Shown here one piece after another: positions 23,529 to 33,483 of a DNA stretch of 64,000 nt (its first letter is position 1; every line of letters begins with the position of its first letter). The position numbers and the translations under genes were made by a program. The notes below the pieces were generated by a model that worked only from the letters and a program-made list of their open reading frames with translations, was not told the DNA's origin and made no database searches. Origin of the DNA: Gp6-AA40 sp035711805 (GTDB lineage: Bacteria > Acidobacteriota > Vicinamibacteria > Vicinamibacterales > UBA2999); the NCBI GenBank assembly GCA_035711805.1, contig DASTBV010000033.1:1-64000 (forward strand), given 5' to 3'.

Positions 23529-24520
23529 TGTCAAAGTTGCGAGTGGTTTCGGGTATGCGCCCGACGGGACGGCTGCATCTCGGCCACCTTGTCGGAGCGC
23601 TCAGGAACTGGGCAGCCCTGCAGGATCAGTACGACTGCTTCTATTTCGTGGCCGACTGGCACGCGTTGACGAGCGAGTACGCGGACACTGCCGGAATCGC
23701 GGCCAACGCCATCGATAACGCCGCCGACTGGATCGCGGCCGGCGTCGATCCCGAGCGGAGCACGCTGTTCATTCAGTCGCTCGTGCCGGAGCACGCCGAG
23801 CTCTATCTGCTCCTGCAGATGGTCGTGCCGATTCCCTGGCTCGAACGGGTGCCGACCTACAAGGAACAGCGCGACCAGCTGTCGGAAAAGGACCTGTCGA
23901 CGGTCGGGTTTCTCGGCTACCCGCTGCTGCAGACTGCGGACGTCGCACTCTACGATGGCCGTTTCGTGCCTGTCGGCGAGGATCAGGTTGCGCATCTCGA
24001 GCTGTCGCGCGAGGCGGTCCGCCGCTTTCATCAGTTCTACGGTGAAGTGCTGGTCGAGCCGCAGCCACTGCTGACCTCGATGCCGCGGCTGCCCGGGCTC
24101 GACAACCGCAAGATGAGCAAGAGCTACGGCAACACCATCGATCTCACGGACGACGATGAGGCGGTGACGAAGAAGGTGCGTCAGATGTACACCGATCCCA
24201 AACGCGTCCGTGCCGACATTCCGGGCACCGTCGAGGGCAATCCGGTGTTCATGTACCATGACGTGTTCAACCCCGATGTTGCCGAGGTCGACGACCTCAA
24301 GGCGCGCTACCGTGCCGGCAAGGTCGGCGACGTCGAGGTGAAGACCAAGCTGGCGCGGGCGATGAACGCCGCGCTGGCGCCACTGCGCGAACGGCGCCGC
24401 GAGGTGATGGCGCGCCCCGATCGCGTTCGTGAAATCCTGATCGAAGGCTCGCGCACGGCGCGCGGCATCGCGCACGGGACCATGGAACGGGTCCGTGAGG
24501 CGGTGAAGCTCCGATATTGA
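23528..24520 (+). CDS. trpS: Tryptophanyl-tRNA synthetase
   Basis: This 330-residue class I synthetase attaches Trp to tRNA(Trp). The HIGH-type motif (GRLHLGHLVG) is near residue 15, and KMSKS (NRKMSKSYGN) is near residue 196. The length is normal for the family. The ATG overlaps the upstream TGA (TGATG). The scpA gene follows with overlap or a 2-bp gap depending on its start. Confidence 0.97.
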   Translation: MSKLRVVSGMRPTGRLHLGHLVGALRNWAALQDQYDCFYFVADWHALTSEYADTAGIAANAIDNAADWIAAGVDPERSTLFIQSLVPEHAELYLLLQMVVPIPWLERVPTYKEQRDQLSEKDLSTVGFLGYPLLQTADVALYDGRFVPVGEDQVAHLELSREAVRRFHQFYGEVLVEPQPLLTSMPRLPGLDNRKMSKSYGNTIDLTDDDEAVTKKVRQMYTDPKRVRADIPGTVEGNPVFMYHDVFNPDVAEVDDLKARYRAGKVGDVEVKTKLARAMNAALAPLRERRREVMARPDRVREILIEGSRTARGIAHGTMERVREAVKLRY

Positions 24521-24522
24521 TC

Positions 24523-25323
24523 GTGAACACTGAACATCCGGACTTCGAATCCTCGCCGGACGCCTACAAGGTCAAGCTCGAGACGTTCGAGGGGCCGCTC
24601 GATCTGCTCCTCTACCTCATTCGCAAGAACGAGGTGAACATCTACGACATCCCGATCGCGCTCATCACCGAGCAGTATCTGAGCTACCTCGGACTGATGC
24701 AGGAGCTGAACCTCGACGTCGCCGGCGAGTTCCTGGTGATGGCGTCGACGCTGATTCACATGAAATCGCGGACGCTCCTGCCGCGCCCCGATCCGACGCA
24801 GGAGGACCTGGTCGAAGAAGACCCGCGCGAGGCGCTGGTGCGGCGGCTGCTGGAGCATCAGAAATACAAGGCGGCGGCGGAGCTGCTGCACGAGCGCGAG
24901 ACGCTGCGCAGCGCGCAGTTCATGCGCCCGGACGCGAGCATCGCGGAAGCGGCCGGCGAAGACTACGAACCCGAGCTGGAAGTCGATCTGTTCAGCCTGC
25001 TGGCCGCGTTCAAGGGCGTGCTCGAGCGCGCGAACCGCCGGCCGCGCATGGTGCTGCCGCCGGAGCAGATCACCATCGAAGACCGGATGCACCAGCTGCT
25101 GACGCGGCTGTCCGAGCACGAAGCGTGCGGATTCGAGGAGCTGTTCGAGGATGGCGACGGCTCGCGCGGGTTCATGATCGTCACGTTTCTCGCCGTGCTC
25201 GAGATGATCAGGCTGAAGCTGATTCGCGTGTTCCAGTCCGGATCGTTTGGCGCGATTCGCGTGTATAAGAGGGCCCGTCCGGCGGATGCCCCGCATCCGA
25301 TCGGCGATCCTGAGAATCATTGA
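24523..25323 (+). CDS. scpA: Segregation and condensation protein A
   Basis: This kleisin subunit of the SMC-ScpAB chromosome condensation complex has about 266 residues. The N-terminal ScpA signature (FEGPLDLLLYLIRKNEVNIYDIPI) is clear, and the C-terminal winged-helix segment (FLAVLEMIRLKLIRVFQ) closes the protein. A GTG at 24523 was preferred. A TTG at 24517 overlapping the trpS stop is possible. The scpB gene follows after a GTAG-type REP. Confidence 0.95.
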   Translation: MNTEHPDFESSPDAYKVKLETFEGPLDLLLYLIRKNEVNIYDIPIALITEQYLSYLGLMQELNLDVAGEFLVMASTLIHMKSRTLLPRPDPTQEDLVEEDPREALVRRLLEHQKYKAAAELLHERETLRSAQFMRPDASIAEAAGEDYEPELEVDLFSLLAAFKGVLERANRRPRMVLPPEQITIEDRMHQLLTRLSEHEACGFEELFEDGDGSRGFMIVTFLAVLEMIRLKLIRVFQSGSFGAIRVYKRARPADAPHPIGDPENH

Positions 25324-25325
25324 CT

Positions 25326-25342
25326 GTAGGCCGGGTCCGGCC
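25326..25342 (+). repeat. GTAG-headed REP palindrome between scpA and scpB
   Basis: GTAG is followed by GGCCGG-GT-CCGGCC. The GTAG foot plus stem is the hallmark of REPs mobilised by RAYT (TnpA-REP) transposases. It sits 3 bp after the scpA stop codon. Confidence 0.55.
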
Positions 25343-25382
25343 GGAGGCCGTCGCCGCGAAGACCGACTCGGCGGAACGAAAA

Positions 25383-26105
25383 ATGTCTGAACAAACCCCG
25401 AACGTCGACACCACCGAAACCTCCGCCGATGCGACCGCTGTGGCCGATCCTCCTGTTTCCGCCGAAGTGAAGGCGATCGTCGAAGCGCTGATCTTTGCGT
25501 CGCCAGAGCCGGTCACGCCGAAAATGCTGTACAAGCTGCTCGCCGATGAGCCGAAGGAAGACGTCGCGGCGGCCGTCAGCGCGCTGCAAGCGGACTACGA
25601 GAGCCGTCCGGGTCTCCAGCTCGTCGAGGTGGCCGGCGGCTATCAGATCGTCACGCGCCCGCAGCTGCACGAATGGGTGCGCCGGCTGTTCCACGAGCGC
25701 TCCACGCAGAAGCTGACCGTTCAGGGGCTCGAGACACTGGCGGTCATCGCCTACAAACAACCGATCACGGCGCTCGAAATCGGGGAAATCCGCGGCGTGA
25801 ATACGTCCGGGGTGCTGGCTACGCTGCTCGAGCGCCACCTGATCAAGATCGTCGGCCGCAAGAATGTGGTCGGCCGCCCGTTTCTCTATGCGACGACCAA
25901 GGAGTTCCTCATTCGGTTCGGCCTCAAGGATTTGAACGACCTGCCACGCATCGAGGACATGGCCGAGGCGCTTGGCTTCGATCCGCCAGCGGGGCTCATC
26001 GAGCAGACGCCGGCCGAGGACGTGCTGCCGCTTGATGAAGCGGAACAAGTGGAACAAGTGGAACAAGTGGAAGAAGTGGAAGAAGTGGAAGAAGTGGAAA
26101 AGTAA
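25383..26105 (+). CDS. scpB: Segregation and condensation protein B
   Basis: This 240-residue winged-helix partner of ScpA in the SMC complex has a conserved core from VKAIVEALIFASPEPV to KDLNDLPRIEDM. The last 20 residues are a repeat of Glu-Gln-Val and Glu-Glu-Val units encoded by a GAACAAGTG/GAAGAAGTG word tract rather than by normal family sequence. The ATG at 25383 was chosen because the frame upstream only covers the REP. It converges on rluB. Confidence 0.93.
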   Translation: MSEQTPNVDTTETSADATAVADPPVSAEVKAIVEALIFASPEPVTPKMLYKLLADEPKEDVAAAVSALQADYESRPGLQLVEVAGGYQIVTRPQLHEWVRRLFHERSTQKLTVQGLETLAVIAYKQPITALEIGEIRGVNTSGVLATLLERHLIKIVGRKNVVGRPFLYATTKEFLIRFGLKDLNDLPRIEDMAEALGFDPPAGLIEQTPAEDVLPLDEAEQVEQVEQVEEVEEVEEVEK

Positions 26106-26165
26106 GGCCGAAAGTACTTTCCACTTACTTTTCCACTTTTCCACTTTTCAACTTTTCCACTTCCT
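26041..26165. repeat. Inverted word tract spanning the scpB and rluB 3' ends
   Basis: GGAACAAGTGG and GGAAGAAGTGG words on the left face CTTTTCCACTT words on the right. Both arms are translated, giving ScpB an EQVEQVEEVEE tail and RluB a KLKSGKVEK tail. It is likely the transcription stop for both genes. Confidence 0.75.
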
Positions 26166-26934
26166 GACGCGTCAGCTCCCTCCATTCGCCCACGCGCAGC
26201 CGTCGATCGGTAATCGGCCCGATTCGGACGCGGCGGAGCTTGCGCACCGGATGGCCGACCGCCTCGCACATCCGCCGTACCTGGCGGTTGCGTCCCTCGC
26301 GGATAGTGATGAGGAGAACGCCATGTGCCCGCTTGTCGCGGGACTTCTCACGTTCGTTAGGCGACGCCCCTTTACGGGCTGCCGGGCGTTTCTCGGGGGC
26401 CGGCCGGCTCAACAGCTTCACGTCCGCGGGCATCGTCCGCCTGCCGTCGAGCGGGATCCCGCGGCGCAGCCTGCCGATCGCCTCCTCATCAGGTGTTCCG
26501 GCGACATACGCCTCGTAGGTCCGTTCGACTTCGTGACGCGGATGCGTCAGGCGCGCGGCGAGATCGCCGTCGTTTGTCAGCAGCAGCAGCCCTTCGCTGT
26601 CGTAGTCGAGGCGGCCAACCGGGTAGACGTATTCGCGTACGCCATGGAGCAGGTCGATCACCGTGTGACGACGCTGCGGATCGGAGCGGGTGGTGACGAC
26701 GCCCGCCGGTTTGTTCAGCAGGATGTAGCGATGGCGCTCCGGGGCGCGCAGCCGCCGGCCGTCAACGCGGATGTCGTCGGCCAGCGGGTCGGCTTTGACG
26801 CCCATTTCACGGACCGTCCGGCCGTTGACTGAAACGCGCCCTTCCTCGATCAGCTTCTCGGCCGCACGCCGCGAGGCGACGCCTGCCTGCGACAGGATTT
26901 TTTGAAGACGGATGACGGAGGACCCGCTGTTCAC
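26125..26934 (-). CDS. rluB: RluB/RsuA-family rRNA pseudouridine synthase
   Basis: This 269-residue protein has an N-terminal S4 RNA-binding domain (LQKILSQAGVASRRAAEKLI) and a catalytic domain with Asp in GRLDYDSEGLLLLTNDG. The RNA-binding end is GRNRQVRRMCEAVGHPV. It modifies 23S rRNA uridine near 2605 in the RluB class (family knowledge). A basic insert (about residues 185-210, RPAPEKRPAARKGASPNERE) is longer than usual. The start is a GTG that is also the edge of a MITE-like repeat, and the last nine residues come from the word tract. Confidence 0.93.
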   Translation of the reverse strand: MNSGSSVIRLQKILSQAGVASRRAAEKLIEEGRVSVNGRTVREMGVKADPLADDIRVDGRRLRAPERHRYILLNKPAGVVTTRSDPQRRHTVIDLLHGVREYVYPVGRLDYDSEGLLLLTNDGDLAARLTHPRHEVERTYEAYVAGTPDEEAIGRLRRGIPLDGRRTMPADVKLLSRPAPEKRPAARKGASPNEREKSRDKRAHGVLLITIREGRNRQVRRMCEAVGHPVRKLRRVRIGPITDRRLRVGEWRELTRQEVEKLKSGKVEK

Positions 26935-27099
26935 GCTTCCATGTTCTCACTTCCCAGTTCGTGTTCTCTGTTCGGTTCGCTGTTCGTTGTTCGAGGTGCC
27001 CGATTCGAGCGACTCGGCTCGATGGAGCGGAACCCCGAACACGAACTCCGAACCGAACAGAGAACACGAACTCGGAACCAAGCACCTGGAAGAGTGAAC
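26929..27099. mobile_element. MITE-like inverted repeat unit, gene-less
   Basis: Arms start GTTCAC.CTTCCA and run through AGTTCGTGTTCTCTGTTCG on the left, with the same order reversed and complemented on the right, ending GTGAAC. The unit has no gene. Its inner words (GTTCGTGTTC) and arm order match the long inverted repeats around the four-helix gene at 49516-50344. Its ends supply the rluB start codon and touch the hydrolase stop. Confidence 0.65.
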
Positions 27100-28280
27100 T
27101 ACTGCTTGATTACCGATGCCCAGAAGCTGACGAGCTTCCACGCGTCCATTGCCGTGGCGTGCGGATTCACGCTGGCGTGCGTGATGAGGCCGCTCAGCAG
27201 GACCTTCGTCCGCACGCCTTTCGCGCGCAGATGCTCGGCCAGGAGGACGCTTTCGGCCGGCGGAATGATGTTGTCGTCGTAGCCGTGGAGCAGGAACGTG
27301 CTGGCCGCGGGCGCGGACGCGAGCTCCGGCGACAGCGCCGGGTCGTTGACGCCGGCCTGATCGAGATGCGGAACGAGCACGGCGCCAAGGCGCTTGACGT
27401 CCCGCTCGTTCACGTACTGCATGTAGGTCCGGGACGGTTCAGGGAGCGACTCGGCCATCGTCCGCGCCTGCGCGAAGATCGGCGCCGCGGCCGCATCGCT
27501 GATGACCGTCGCCTGCGACGCGCGGAGGTACGTTTCGATCGCCTCGCGGAGGGGAGCAGCCTGATCGTTCGGGACGACGCCGCGATCCGCGAGCGTGTTC
27601 AGGATGACGGCGACGCCGTAGTCGTGCGGCGCATGGTTGCTGAGGCCGTCCACCGTTGGCGCGATGCCGGTGGCGAGATACTTCATCACACGCAGCATGT
27701 TGCCGTGACCGCCAAGGGACACGACGTAGGCAACCTGGTCGCGGATGCTGTCGCGCCCGGCGGCAACGATCGCGAGCCCGCCCGAGAAACTGACGGCAAT
27801 GATGCCGACGCGGCCATCAGACGTCAGGCGCGGCTGCTTCGCCATCCACGCCACCGCGTCCTCGATGACGTCGGTCGCGGCTGGCGTCAGCCGGAACTGC
27901 TGAAGGTCCGGCAGCGCCAGGGCCATCACCGGATAGCCGCTTGCGGCGATGTCTTCCGCGAGCGCCGCGAGCCGGGCCTCGTCGAGTCCGTTGGAGTTGA
28001 ACCCCGGCATCACCAGGACGGCACGCTCCGAAACGGTGGCCGGCATATAGAACTGCGCCGGCACGTCGCCGTGCCGCGTCGGCACCATGTGCCGCGGCTG
28101 CGCCTCGACACGGTTGTCCTGGATGCTGATGATCGCCTGCGCCGGCCCGCCGAGCGCGGCGACACGGACGATCAGTGCCATCGCGCGCGCGTACGGGGCC
28201 GCGACATACACGAACACGATGAGGACGAGCACAACGATCAGGAGCATGCGCAGACGTCGCCGGGTCATTTGCGCGGCCAT
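27099..28280 (-). CDS. Membrane-anchored alpha/beta hydrolase
   Basis: This 393-residue protein has one N-terminal membrane helix (about residues 10-30) and an alpha/beta hydrolase domain facing outward. The nucleophile elbow reads SFSGG (Ser in VSFSGG), the acid lies in HGYDDNIIP, and the likely catalytic His is in ITHASV near the end. The substrate is unknown. An ATG 12 bp downstream is an alternative start. The gene is divergent from cmk. Confidence 0.8.
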   Translation of the reverse strand: MAAQMTRRRLRMLLIVVLVLIVFVYVAAPYARAMALIVRVAALGGPAQAIISIQDNRVEAQPRHMVPTRHGDVPAQFYMPATVSERAVLVMPGFNSNGLDEARLAALAEDIAASGYPVMALALPDLQQFRLTPAATDVIEDAVAWMAKQPRLTSDGRVGIIAVSFSGGLAIVAAGRDSIRDQVAYVVSLGGHGNMLRVMKYLATGIAPTVDGLSNHAPHDYGVAVILNTLADRGVVPNDQAAPLREAIETYLRASQATVISDAAAAPIFAQARTMAESLPEPSRTYMQYVNERDVKRLGAVLVPHLDQAGVNDPALSPELASAPAASTFLLHGYDDNIIPPAESVLLAEHLRAKGVRTKVLLSGLITHASVNPHATAMDAWKLVSFWASVIKQ

Positions 28281-28342
28281 TTAACCACGAAGACCGCGAA
28301 GCCATCGCAGAGCGCGAAGGAACGCTGGTTCAGAAATTGTGG

Positions 28343-28362
28343 CTTCCGCCTTCAGGCGGAAG
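28343..28362. repeat. REP-like palindrome upstream of cmk
   Basis: CTTCCGCC-TTCA-GGCGGAAG is a perfect 8-bp stem with a TTCA loop, the same loop as the GTAG-headed elements, but without GTAG. It lies in the gap between the divergent hydrolase and cmk genes. Confidence 0.5.
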
Positions 28363-28386
28363 AAGTTCGTGTAATGTGGGGCGGAG

Positions 28387-29043
28387 ATGAAACGATTGGT
28401 CATCGCGATCGACGGGCCTTCAGGGGCCGGCAAGGGCACGGTCTCGCGCGCCATCTCCGAGGCGCTCGGCTACCGGCACGTGGACACGGGCGCGATGTAT
28501 CGGGCGGTGGGGTGGAAGGCGGTGCGCGACGGGATTCCGCTCGACGACGAGGCGGCGGTATCCGAGCTGGCGCGCGGCGCCCGGATCGTCGTCGAAGGAG
28601 GCGTCGTCGAGATTGACGGTTACGATGTGACCCGCGCAATCCGGACGCCGGAGATCGACAAGGCGGCCACCGCGGTGGCGCGGCTGCCGAAGGTGCGGGA
28701 AGCGCTTGTTGCCCGGCAACGCGCCCTCGGAGCGGACGGCGGGGTTGTGATGGAAGGGCGCGACATCGGAACCGTCGTCTTTCCGAATGCGGATGTGAAG
28801 ATCTATCTCGATGCTTCGGCCGAGGAGCGCGCCAGGCGACGGGCCAGCGATGCGGCACATTCGGGAAGCCAGGCAGGGCAGGCGGCCGTGGCGGAAGCGA
28901 TCCAGGCGCGCGACACGGCGGACAGGACGCGTGCAGTGTCGCCGCTGTCCGTTGCGGCCGATGCCGTGCACATCGACACGACTGCGATGCCGATTGAGAA
29001 GGTTGTCGATGACGTGATGGGGCTGGTCCGCAGCAGACTGTGA
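28387..29043 (+). CDS. cmk: Cytidylate kinase
   Basis: This 218-residue P-loop kinase phosphorylates CMP and dCMP. The P-loop is GPSGAGKGT, the CMP-binding segment DTGAMYRA, and the later GRDIGTVVFP and RRRASD motifs are in place. The length fits the family. The ATG follows a GGAG ribosome site. Confidence 0.97.
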   Translation: MKRLVIAIDGPSGAGKGTVSRAISEALGYRHVDTGAMYRAVGWKAVRDGIPLDDEAAVSELARGARIVVEGGVVEIDGYDVTRAIRTPEIDKAATAVARLPKVREALVARQRALGADGGVVMEGRDIGTVVFPNADVKIYLDASAEERARRRASDAAHSGSQAGQAAVAEAIQARDTADRTRAVSPLSVAADAVHIDTTAMPIEKVVDDVMGLVRSRL

Positions 29044-29047
29044 AGCG

Positions 29048-29482
29048 CTACGCGATGCCCACTTCCTGATTGAGAAATCCCACCAGATACTTCCACGCCA
29101 GGTAATAGACCGTCATCCCCACCGGCGCCATCGGCAGCACGAACTTCCATTGCAGATGGAACACGTCGAGCGCGCTGGCGAGGGCAACGCCGAGCGGCAT
29201 GAGCAGCAGCGGCAGGAGCGCGCCGTGAACGCCGATCGACCATCGCAATCGCGATCGCACGGCGAGGTACAGCATGTTCCAGATGCCCCACAGATTCGGC
29301 ACCACCGCCATCGGGAACACGATGGCGCGATCGAGCGGCGCGCCGGGGAGGGGGATCACGAACTGGCTCGATACCTCGAAATAGAAGCGGTTGTACGCGT
29401 AGACGGCGAGGATGATGATCAGAAAGCATGTCGGCACCGCGATCCCGGCCATGTACGCGCGCAAGAAGGGGTGAGGTCGCAT
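29048..29482 (-). CDS. Small membrane protein of unknown function
   Basis: This 144-residue protein has about four hydrophobic helices and no recognisable motif. The ATG at 29482 (preceded by GGGAGG) was preferred to a TTG 3 bp upstream. It is convergent with cmk and follows the ECF sigma pair, separated by a GTAG-headed REP. It may belong to the sigma factor operon. Confidence 0.6.
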   Translation of the reverse strand: MRPHPFLRAYMAGIAVPTCFLIIILAVYAYNRFYFEVSSQFVIPLPGAPLDRAIVFPMAVVPNLWGIWNMLYLAVRSRLRWSIGVHGALLPLLLMPLGVALASALDVFHLQWKFVLPMAPVGMTVYYLAWKYLVGFLNQEVGIA

Positions 29483-29514
29483 CAATGCCTCCCGGCGCCC
29501 TGAAGGGTGCGCCT

Positions 29515-29537
29515 GTAGTGTCCGCCTTCAGGCGGAC
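29515..29537 (+). repeat. GTAG-headed REP, GTCCGCC stem
   Basis: GTAG is followed by T and the stem GTCCGCC-TTCA-GGCGGAC. An identical core occurs at 58111-58133, and close copies at 39019-39042 (reverse) and 53818-53836 (half, reverse). It ends 1 bp before the stop codon of the small sigma-partner gene. Confidence 0.75.
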
Positions 29538-29538
29538 C

Positions 29539-29748
29539 TCACAAGTGATACGCGAGCAGCCAGAGCCACTCGGGAAAAACCAGAAACGGTACGGCCGCGG
29601 CAGCTGCCAGGCCGAGGTCGACGTACGACCACTCGGTCGTTCGATCGAGCCGGTCCGACAGCCGTGGCCACACCTCGCGCGCAGCAACGCCATGGTCCGT
29701 CGGGGGCAGCGCCGCACGCAGCACGTTCTTGAGGTGTTCGTCGGTCAT
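29539..29748 (-). CDS. Small single-helix membrane protein, probable anti-sigma partner
   Basis: This 69-residue protein has a charged N-terminal half and one hydrophobic segment near the C-terminus (LGLAAAAAVPFLVFPEWLWLL). It overlaps the upstream ECF sigma gene by 4 bp (ATGA), the usual arrangement for a sigma/anti-sigma pair. It lacks a zinc-binding HX3CX2C motif. The role is inferred from context only. The reading frame ends at the REP, so the C-terminus might have been cut by it. Confidence 0.6.
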   Translation of the reverse strand: MTDEHLKNVLRAALPPTDHGVAAREVWPRLSDRLDRTTEWSYVDLGLAAAAAVPFLVFPEWLWLLAYHL

Positions 29749-30299
29749 GCCTGGATACCCGCGCGAGTCAATTCGGTCCTCAGCTCACGTGTTGCGCGGA
29801 ACAGCCGCGACTTCACCGTTCCAATCGGCACGCCGAGCGCGTCGGCGATCTCCGTTTGCGGCAGCTCTTCAATCAGCGCCAGGGTGGCGACGACGCGCAG
29901 TTTTGGCGGCAGCGCTGCGAACGCGCGACGGATGTTGTCGGCGCGATCGAAATCCGTACCGCCGGGTCCACCGCGCGTGGCAGGTTCGCGCGGTGGAACC
30001 CGGCCTACAACTTCCTGCCTGTCGCGGCGGCGTGCCGCCTTGAGCTGATCGAGGGCGCAGTTTGTCGCGATTCGCCGCATCCACGCACCGTAGCTGCGTG
30101 ATGGATCGAACCGCGCGCGTCCGCGATACGCGCGCCAGAACGCTTCAACGAGCGCATCCTCGGCGGCGTCCGGCTCGCGGACGATCCGGAGAATCCAGCG
30201 ATACACCTCGCGCTCGAACTGGCGGAAGAGCGCCTCGAATGCCTCGCGATCGCCGTGCGCGAAGCGCCGGAGCAGATCGCGATCTGGCTCGTCCTGCAC
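29745..30299 (-). CDS. ECF-family RNA polymerase sigma factor with REP-encoded linker
   Basis: This 184-residue extracytoplasmic-function sigma factor has region 2 from EAFEALFRQFEREVYR to MRRIATNCALDQLKA and region 4 from FAALPPKLRVVATLALIEEL through IADALGVPIGTVKSRLFRA. The linker between them contains about 16 residues (GRVPPREPATRGGPGG) that come from a complete GTAG-headed REP palindrome in frame. It is coupled to the small membrane protein downstream. Confidence 0.92.
   Translation of the reverse strand: MQDEPDRDLLRRFAHGDREAFEALFRQFEREVYRWILRIVREPDAAEDALVEAFWRAYRGRARFDPSRSYGAWMRRIATNCALDQLKAARRRDRQEVVGRVPPREPATRGGPGGTDFDRADNIRRAFAALPPKLRVVATLALIEELPQTEIADALGVPIGTVKSRLFRATRELRTELTRAGIQA
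29961..30008 (-). repeat. GTAG-headed REP inside the ECF sigma gene
   Basis: On the minus strand GTAG is followed by GCCGGGTTCCACCGCGCG, a 9-base loop and CGCGCGGTGGACCCGGC. The stem is long and nearly perfect. It keeps the reading frame and falls in the flexible linker between sigma regions 2 and 4. Confidence 0.75.
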
Positions 30300-30351
30300 G
30301 CTTATCTGGTCTTACTGGATGATCTGGATGGAAGGTTCCGCCAAAAAGAAA

Positions 30352-30376
30352 GGCACCCCCAAAAGGGGTGCCCTAC
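30352..30376 (-). repeat. GTAG-headed REP, GGCACCCC stem
   Basis: On the minus strand GTAG is followed by GGCACCCC-TTTT-GGGGGTGCC. It lies in the 120-bp gap upstream of the ECF sigma gene and is followed at 30377-30420 by words (GGACCAGGGACC, GGACCAAGGACG) shared with the tract at 10670. Confidence 0.7.
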
Positions 30377-30419
30377 GGGACCAGGGACCACGGGCCACGC
30401 ACGGACCAAGGACGAAGGA

Positions 30420-31178
30420 TTACCTATCGTCCCAATCGTCCGACGACGCCGGGTCGAGCTCCCAGCGGTTGCGGTCGCGCTTGGCGATCTTTTCCTCGCC
30501 TTTGAGCTCCTCGTTGTCCTGGTATTCGACGCCGACCGCGCGGCCGATGTCGTCGACGATGTCCTGGTCCGGCGTCGGGTTGTCGCCGCCAGGCGCCTCG
30601 TCTCCGACGCTGTAGGCCGATTCCCAGTCCGCGTCGACGTCGCCGCCGGTGAGCGCAGGACTTGTCTCTGTGTGTTCGTCGTAGCGTTCCTTCAACACGC
30701 GGCGGCCGGTGCGCACGGCTGATGCCGATCGGTCGAGGTCCAGAGACGACGGGGGAGTCCCCTGGATAAGCTCGTCCTCGTCGCGAACGATACGCCGCTC
30801 GCGGTCCAGGCCCGGCGGCTTCCGGAGAACGGGGATCGCCGGACGTGTACGGGGGCCGGGAGCGGCCGTCGCCCTGGCTACCACTTTCCGGGTGGTCGGG
30901 GCCGCCTTCTTCTTGGCGCCCTGTGGGCGCGCGGACTTTGCCGTCCTTGCCGCCGACCGCGTGCGGACAGCCGTCCGTTTGGCGGCACCGGCCCGTGCGG
31001 CCGGTTTCCGGGCTTTTCGCACGTTTTTCGCGGCCGTCCGGCCCTTGGCGGCGGTTCGTTTCCGGCTCGCGGCCTTCTTCGTGGTGCCCCGGCGGCCCGC
31101 CGCCTTTCGGGCGCCGCTCGTTCTTTTCGCGTGCGTGGAGCGCCGTCGAGGGGCCCGTGCGGCCTTCCGTTTGGCCAT
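30420..31178 (-). CDS. Histone H1-like basic tail fused to a DUF6335-like domain
   Basis: In this 252-residue protein the first half (about residues 1-115) is Lys/Arg/Ala-rich with AAK, RKA and TAK repeats, as in bacterial histone H1-like DNA-binding proteins. The second half is acidic and has the pattern of DUF6335 (GDEAPGGDNPTPDQDIVDDIG, NRWELDPASSDDW). The basic half probably coats DNA, and the function of the acidic domain is not known. The ATG follows AAAGGA and the gene diverges from rpsA. Confidence 0.75.
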   Translation of the reverse strand: MAKRKAARAPRRRSTHAKRTSGARKAAGRRGTTKKAASRKRTAAKGRTAAKNVRKARKPAARAGAAKRTAVRTRSAARTAKSARPQGAKKKAAPTTRKVVARATAAPGPRTRPAIPVLRKPPGLDRERRIVRDEDELIQGTPPSSLDLDRSASAVRTGRRVLKERYDEHTETSPALTGGDVDADWESAYSVGDEAPGGDNPTPDQDIVDDIGRAVGVEYQDNEELKGEEKIAKRDRNRWELDPASSDDWDDR

Positions 31179-31210
31179 GGATCGTCCTTTCGTGGGGCGA
31201 CTATGCTACC

Positions 31211-31239
31211 TTGACTGTTTCCGGTAAGTGACGTATCCT
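31211..31239 (+). promoter_or_regulatory. Sigma70-type promoter of rpsA
   Basis: TTGACT, a 17-bp spacer and TATCCT form a strong housekeeping promoter. Transcription would start near 31246, leaving a leader of about 345 nt before the rpsA ATG. Confidence 0.75.
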
Positions 31240-31592
31240 CTATGTCTTATCGGCGACGAACATCCGTTCGCAGAGTGCGTTCCGCGGCCCGTCGGGCATC
31301 CCACGTACACCAATCGCGGCGTGCTCAGGCGCGTCGCATTTCAGGCGGCCTGAACGAGTGCCACTGTACGAACGTCGCATCATCGCCGTTATAGCCGCGG
31401 GGGGCCGGTCCCCGCAACCCTTCGATTGCATCGAGGGTTGTCCTGAGCATAGTCGAAGGACAAGCCTTCAGGTTGAAGGTGCCCGTTCCGGCCGCCCAGA
31501 ACGAACCCTGACACGAGGGCCACGTTGGAAGGGCGCTTGTCCGTATCGCGCGGGGGAAGCCGCACGCCGGACGTAGGAGGACGCGCAGTTAA
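31240..31592 (+). other. Long rpsA leader with several hairpins, no gene
   Basis: I find no convincing gene here. The leader holds TTCAGG-CGG-CCTGAA (about 31340), a GGGGGCCGGTCCCC stem (about 31400), a repeat pair at 31418-31464 and the AGGAGGA ribosome site 13 bp before the ATG. A long structured leader would allow feedback by ribosomal protein S1, as known in other bacteria. This is an inference. Confidence 0.4.
31418..31464. repeat. CCTTCGACT-GCTCAGG type palindromes in the rpsA leader
   Basis: CCCTTCGAT...ATCGAGGG is followed by TTGTCC...GGACAA with the core CCTGAGCATAGTCGAAGG. The latter core is the same word family as the tandem repeat in the DUF3237 gene at 40815-40880. Confidence 0.55.
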
Positions 31593-33434
<1,842 letters not shown>

Positions 33435-33483
33435 CAGGGCGGAGGCCGGGGCCTGACACCCCGGGCGTCCGGAGGAGCAAGCA

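Noticed and set aside
31240..31431. Small reverse gene in the rpsA leader
   Set aside because: No ribosome site, no domain, and it overlaps the strong forward promoter and structured leader.
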